From contig CASBRS010000033.1 of the NCBI GenBank assembly GCA_949128115.1, forward strand, positions 434,001-498,000: 64,000 nt of DNA, given 5' to 3'. Both the position numbers and the translations under genes were made by a program. This document shows, piece after piece, positions 60,801 to 64,000 of the stretch. Position 1 is the stretch's first letter, and each line of letters opens with the position of its first letter. The notes under the pieces are model-generated. The model did not search any database, was not told the DNA's origin, and saw nothing but the letters and a program-made list of their open reading frames with translations. The DNA comes from Anaspis maculata. Taxonomy: Eukaryota; Arthropoda; Insecta; Coleoptera; Scraptiidae.

Positions 60801-62208
60801 CAGAAAATGAATGTAATTTGGTTTTTTCGTATTTCCAAAAAGGAGAAATGAATCTTTTAATGTCTTCTGTTTAGATTCAAAATTTTGCTCTTGTCGAGCC
60901 ATGTCGCGTTAGGAGTCTACAGAAATGGTTCGTAACGCGACATAAGGCATAAGTGTCGCGCTATGATGGGCTCTTAGCGTGACACATGAAAGAAAAACTT
61001 TTTCAAAATCCAAATTAGGCAACATGGCATTTCCAAGTGATATCTACTGACAAATACGGTCGTCGTGGCAACGATTTTTGGCAAAATTATCTGAGGTTTA
61101 CTTGGGATTTATATTTCACGTCAAAGTTCCTCCACGGTCAGGTAGTTTCTACGGATTTAATTTCAGAACTGGAAAATAAGTAAAAGAAATTATTTTCATT
61201 GAAATTTGAGAATTTCCATGTTTCGTGTAGACTCAGGAATCAGAAAATAAATGTAATTTGGTTTTTTCGTATTTCCAAAAAGAAGAAATGAATCTTTTAA
61301 TGTCTTCTGTTTAAATTCAAAATTTTGCTCTTGTCGAGCCATGTCGCGTTAGGAGTCTACAGAAATGGTTCGTAACGCGACATAAGGCATAAGTGTCGCA
61401 CTATGATGGGCTCTTAGCGTGACACATGAAAAAAAAAACTTTTTCACAATCCAAATTAGGCAACATGGCACTTCCAAGTGATATCTACTGACGAATACGG
61501 TCGTCGTGGTAACGACTTTTGGCGAAATCATCTGAGGTTTACTTAAAATTTATATTTCACGTCAAAGTTCCTCCACGGTCAGGTAGTTTCTACGGATTTG
61601 ATTTCAGAACTGGAAAATAAGTAAGAGAAATTATTTTCATTGAAATTTGAGAATTTCCATGTTTCGTGTAGACTCAGGAATCAGAAAATAAATGTAATTT
61701 GGTTTTTTCGTATTTCCAAAAAAAAGAAATGAATCTTTTATGTCTTCTGTTTAAATTCAAAATTTTGCTCTTGTCGAGCCATGTCGCGTTAGGAGTCTAC
61801 AGAAATGGTTCGTAACGCGACATAAGGCATAAGTGTCGCACTATGATGGGCTCTTAGCGTGACACATGAAAAAAAAAACTTTTTCAAAATCCAAATTAGG
61901 CAACATGGCATTTCCAAGTGATATCTACTGACAAATACGGTCGTCGTGGCAACGACTTTTGGCAAAATTATCTGAGGTTCACTTGAATTTTATATTTCAC
62001 GTCAAAGTTCCTCCATGGTCAGGTAGTTTCTACGGATTTGATTTCAGAACTGGAAAATAAGTAAAAGAAATTATTTTCATTGAAATTTGAGAATTTCCAT
62101 CTTTCGTGTAGACTCAGGAATCAGAAAATGAATGTAATTTGGTTTTTTCGTATTTCCAAAAAGGAGAAATGAATCTTTTAATGTCTTCTGTTTAAATTCA
62201 AAATTTTG

Positions 62209-64000
62209 CTCTTGTCGAGCCATGTCGCGTTGGGAGCCTACAGAAATAGTTCTTTGCGCGACATAAGACATAATTGTCGCGCTATGATGGGCTCTTGGCG
62301 TAAGTAACACATGGGAGGAAAACTTTTCAAAAATATAAATTAGCCAACATGGCATTTCCAAGTGATATCTACTGACAAATACGGTCGTCGTGGCAACGAC
62401 TTTTGGCGAAATCATCTGAGGTTCACTTAAAATTTATATTTCACGTCAAAGTTCCTCCACGGTCAGGTAGTTTCTACGGATTTAATTTCAGAACTGGAAA
62501 ATAAGTAAAAGAAATTATTTTCATTGAAATTTGAGAATTTCCATCTTTCGTGTAGACTCAGGAATCAGAAAATGAATGTAATTTGGTTTTTTCGTATTTC
62601 CAAAAAGGAGAAATGAATCTTTTAATGTCTTCTGTTTGAATTCGAAATTTTGCTCTTGTCGAGCCATGTCGCGTTAGGAGTCTACAGAAATGGTTCGTAA
62701 CGCGACATAAGGCATAAGTGTCGCACTATGATGGGCTCTTAGCGTGACACATGAAAAAAAAACTTTTTCAAAATCCAAATTAGGCAACATGGCATTTCCA
62801 AGTGATATCTACTGACGAATACGGTCGTCGTGGTAACGACTTTTGGCGAAATCATCTGAGGTTTACTTAAAATTTATATTTCACGTCAAAGTTCCTCCAC
62901 GGTCAGGTAGTTTCTACGGATTTAATTTCAGAACTGGAAAATAAGTAAAAGAAATTATTTTCATTGAAATTTGAGAATTTCCATCTTTCGTGTAGACTCA
63001 GGAATCAGAAAATGAATGTAATTTGGTTTTTTCGTATTTCCAAAAAGGAGAAATGAATCTTTTAATGTCTTCTGTTTAAATTCAAAATTTTGCTCTTGTC
63101 GAGCCATGTCGCGTTGGGAGCCTACAGAAATAGTTCTTTGCGCGACATAAGACATAATTGTCGCGCTATGATGGGCTCTTGGCGTAAGTAACACATGGGA
63201 GGAAAACTTTTCAAAAATATAAATTAGCCAACATGGCATTTCCAAGTGATATCTACTGACAAATACGGTCGTCGTGGCAACGACTTTTGGCGAAATCATC
63301 TGAGGTTCACTTAAAATTTATATTTCACGTCAAAGTTCCTCCACGGTCAGGTAGTTTCTACGGATTTAATTTCAGAACTGGAAAATAAGTAAAAGAAATT
63401 ATTTTCATTGAAATTTGAGAATTTCCATCTTTCGTGTAGACTCAGGAATCAGAAAATGAATGTAATTTGGTTTTTTCGTATTTCCAAAAAGGAGAAATGG
63501 TTCTTTTAATGTCTTCTGTTTGAATTCGAAATTTTGCTCTTGTCGAGCCATGTCGCGTTAGGAGTCTACAGAAATGGTTCGTAACGCGACATAAGGCATA
63601 AGTGTCGCACTATGATGGGCTCTTAGCGTGACACATGAAAAAAAAACTTTTTCAAAATCCAAATTAGGCAACATGGCATTTCCAAGTGATATCTACTGAC
63701 GAATACGGTCGTCGTGGTAACGACTTTTGGCGAAATCATCTGAGGTTTACTTAAAATTTATATTTCACGTCAAAGTTCCTCCACGGTCAGGTAGTTTCTA
63801 CGGATTTAATTTCAGAACTGGAAAATAAGTAAAAGAAATTATTTTCATTGAAATTTGAGAATTTCCATCTTTCGTGTAGACTCAGGAATCAGAAAATGAA
63901 TGTAATTTGGTTTTTTCGTATTTCCAAAAAGGAGAAATGAATCTTTTAATGTCTTCTGTTTAAATTCAAAATTTTGCTCTTGTCGAGCCATGTCGCGTTG
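62209..64000 (+). repeat. alternating 444/440-bp dimers (884 bp) at the right edge
   Basis: 444-bp variant units start at 62209 and 63093, each followed by a 440-bp unit carrying TTTGAATTCGAAATTTTG. The window ends 24 bases into the next unit (63977), and its last bases (GTTG instead of GTTA) already show the variant type. The dimer therefore continues beyond the window. Confidence 0.75.

Larger units (their letters stand above)
20441..64000 (+). repeat. 440-bp satellite array, about 99 units, continuing past the window
   Basis: The landmark CTCTTGTCGAGCCATG recurs at 20441, 20881, 21321, 21761, 22201, 22642, 23081 and then with 440-base spacing (for example 23081 to 33201 is exactly 23 units). 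Units are AT-rich and nearly identical, differing at a limited set of recurring positions (GTTTCGTG or CTTTCGTG, CATCTGAGG or CATCGGAGG, TCGCACTATGATG or TCGCGCTATGGTG, GAAAGAAAAAC or an A run). Shared combinations of these variants mark higher-order blocks. It shows no transposon ends and no conserved long frame. A centromeric or other heterochromatic location is plausible but not shown. Confidence 0.97.

Noticed and set aside
33509..63299. Repeated 112-codon and 60-codon minus-strand frames in the satellite as genes
   Set aside because: They cover part of each monomer in a homogenised tandem array, have no recognisable domain, and are broken by stops in most unit types. Their conservation follows from the DNA repetition.
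20441..64000. CRISPR array
   Set aside because: The repeat is one contiguous 440-bp monomer with no short repeat and unique-spacer pattern, and the surrounding DNA is eukaryotic.

Overview
The window looks like intergenic, repeat-dominated DNA of an animal nuclear genome, most likely an arthropod. It is AT-rich, has no dense gene packing and no bacterial-style operons. It contains an APE-type non-LTR retrotransposon and several foldback (long inverted repeat) elements, and more than two thirds of it is one tandem satellite. An insect is my best guess, but I cannot name the species from sequence alone. I see no intact host gene, tRNA, rRNA or CRISPR array.

Layout. 1-1100: unidentified DNA. 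1101-7628: a composite of nested foldback elements. Short outer inverted repeats flanked by GGCA enclose two large palindromes. The first (1167-3342) carries two inverted, broken copies of a CPYC-motif transposon gene. The second (3453-7029) has arms of about 0.9 kb around decayed, partly duplicated copies of a widespread uncharacterised gene family (GCDTTSFF and WGWKK...WSPVWT motifs). 8533-14831: one LINE with an intact ORF1. Its ORF2 is split by a 3.4-kb near-perfect palindrome (9819-13239), frameshifted in a run of eight A's, and cut off inside the reverse transcriptase domain. 14832-20132: unassigned DNA with three small MITE-like inverted repeats, a TA microsatellite, a short tandem duplication, a duplicated stretch resembling a 3' splice site, and a cluster of CGCGAC/GTCGCG hairpins.

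20133-64000: a tandem satellite of about 440 bp per unit, roughly 99 units, running off the right edge. The left edge unit is divergent and deleted. Inside, homogeneous 440-bp units are interspersed with a diagnostic 444-bp variant, and the array shows several layers of higher-order repetition: 884/888-bp dimers and blocks of about 2.64, 3.08 and 3.44-3.53 kb. Each monomer carries a GTCGCG-based hairpin like those just outside the array.

The elements do not form a pathway. They record successive insertion, inversion and amplification: a LINE landed first, foldback elements inserted into it and into each other, and a satellite expanded by unequal exchange next to them. The most unusual aspects are the number of long palindromes, the presence of uncharacterised gene families inside palindromic elements, and the layered structure of the satellite.
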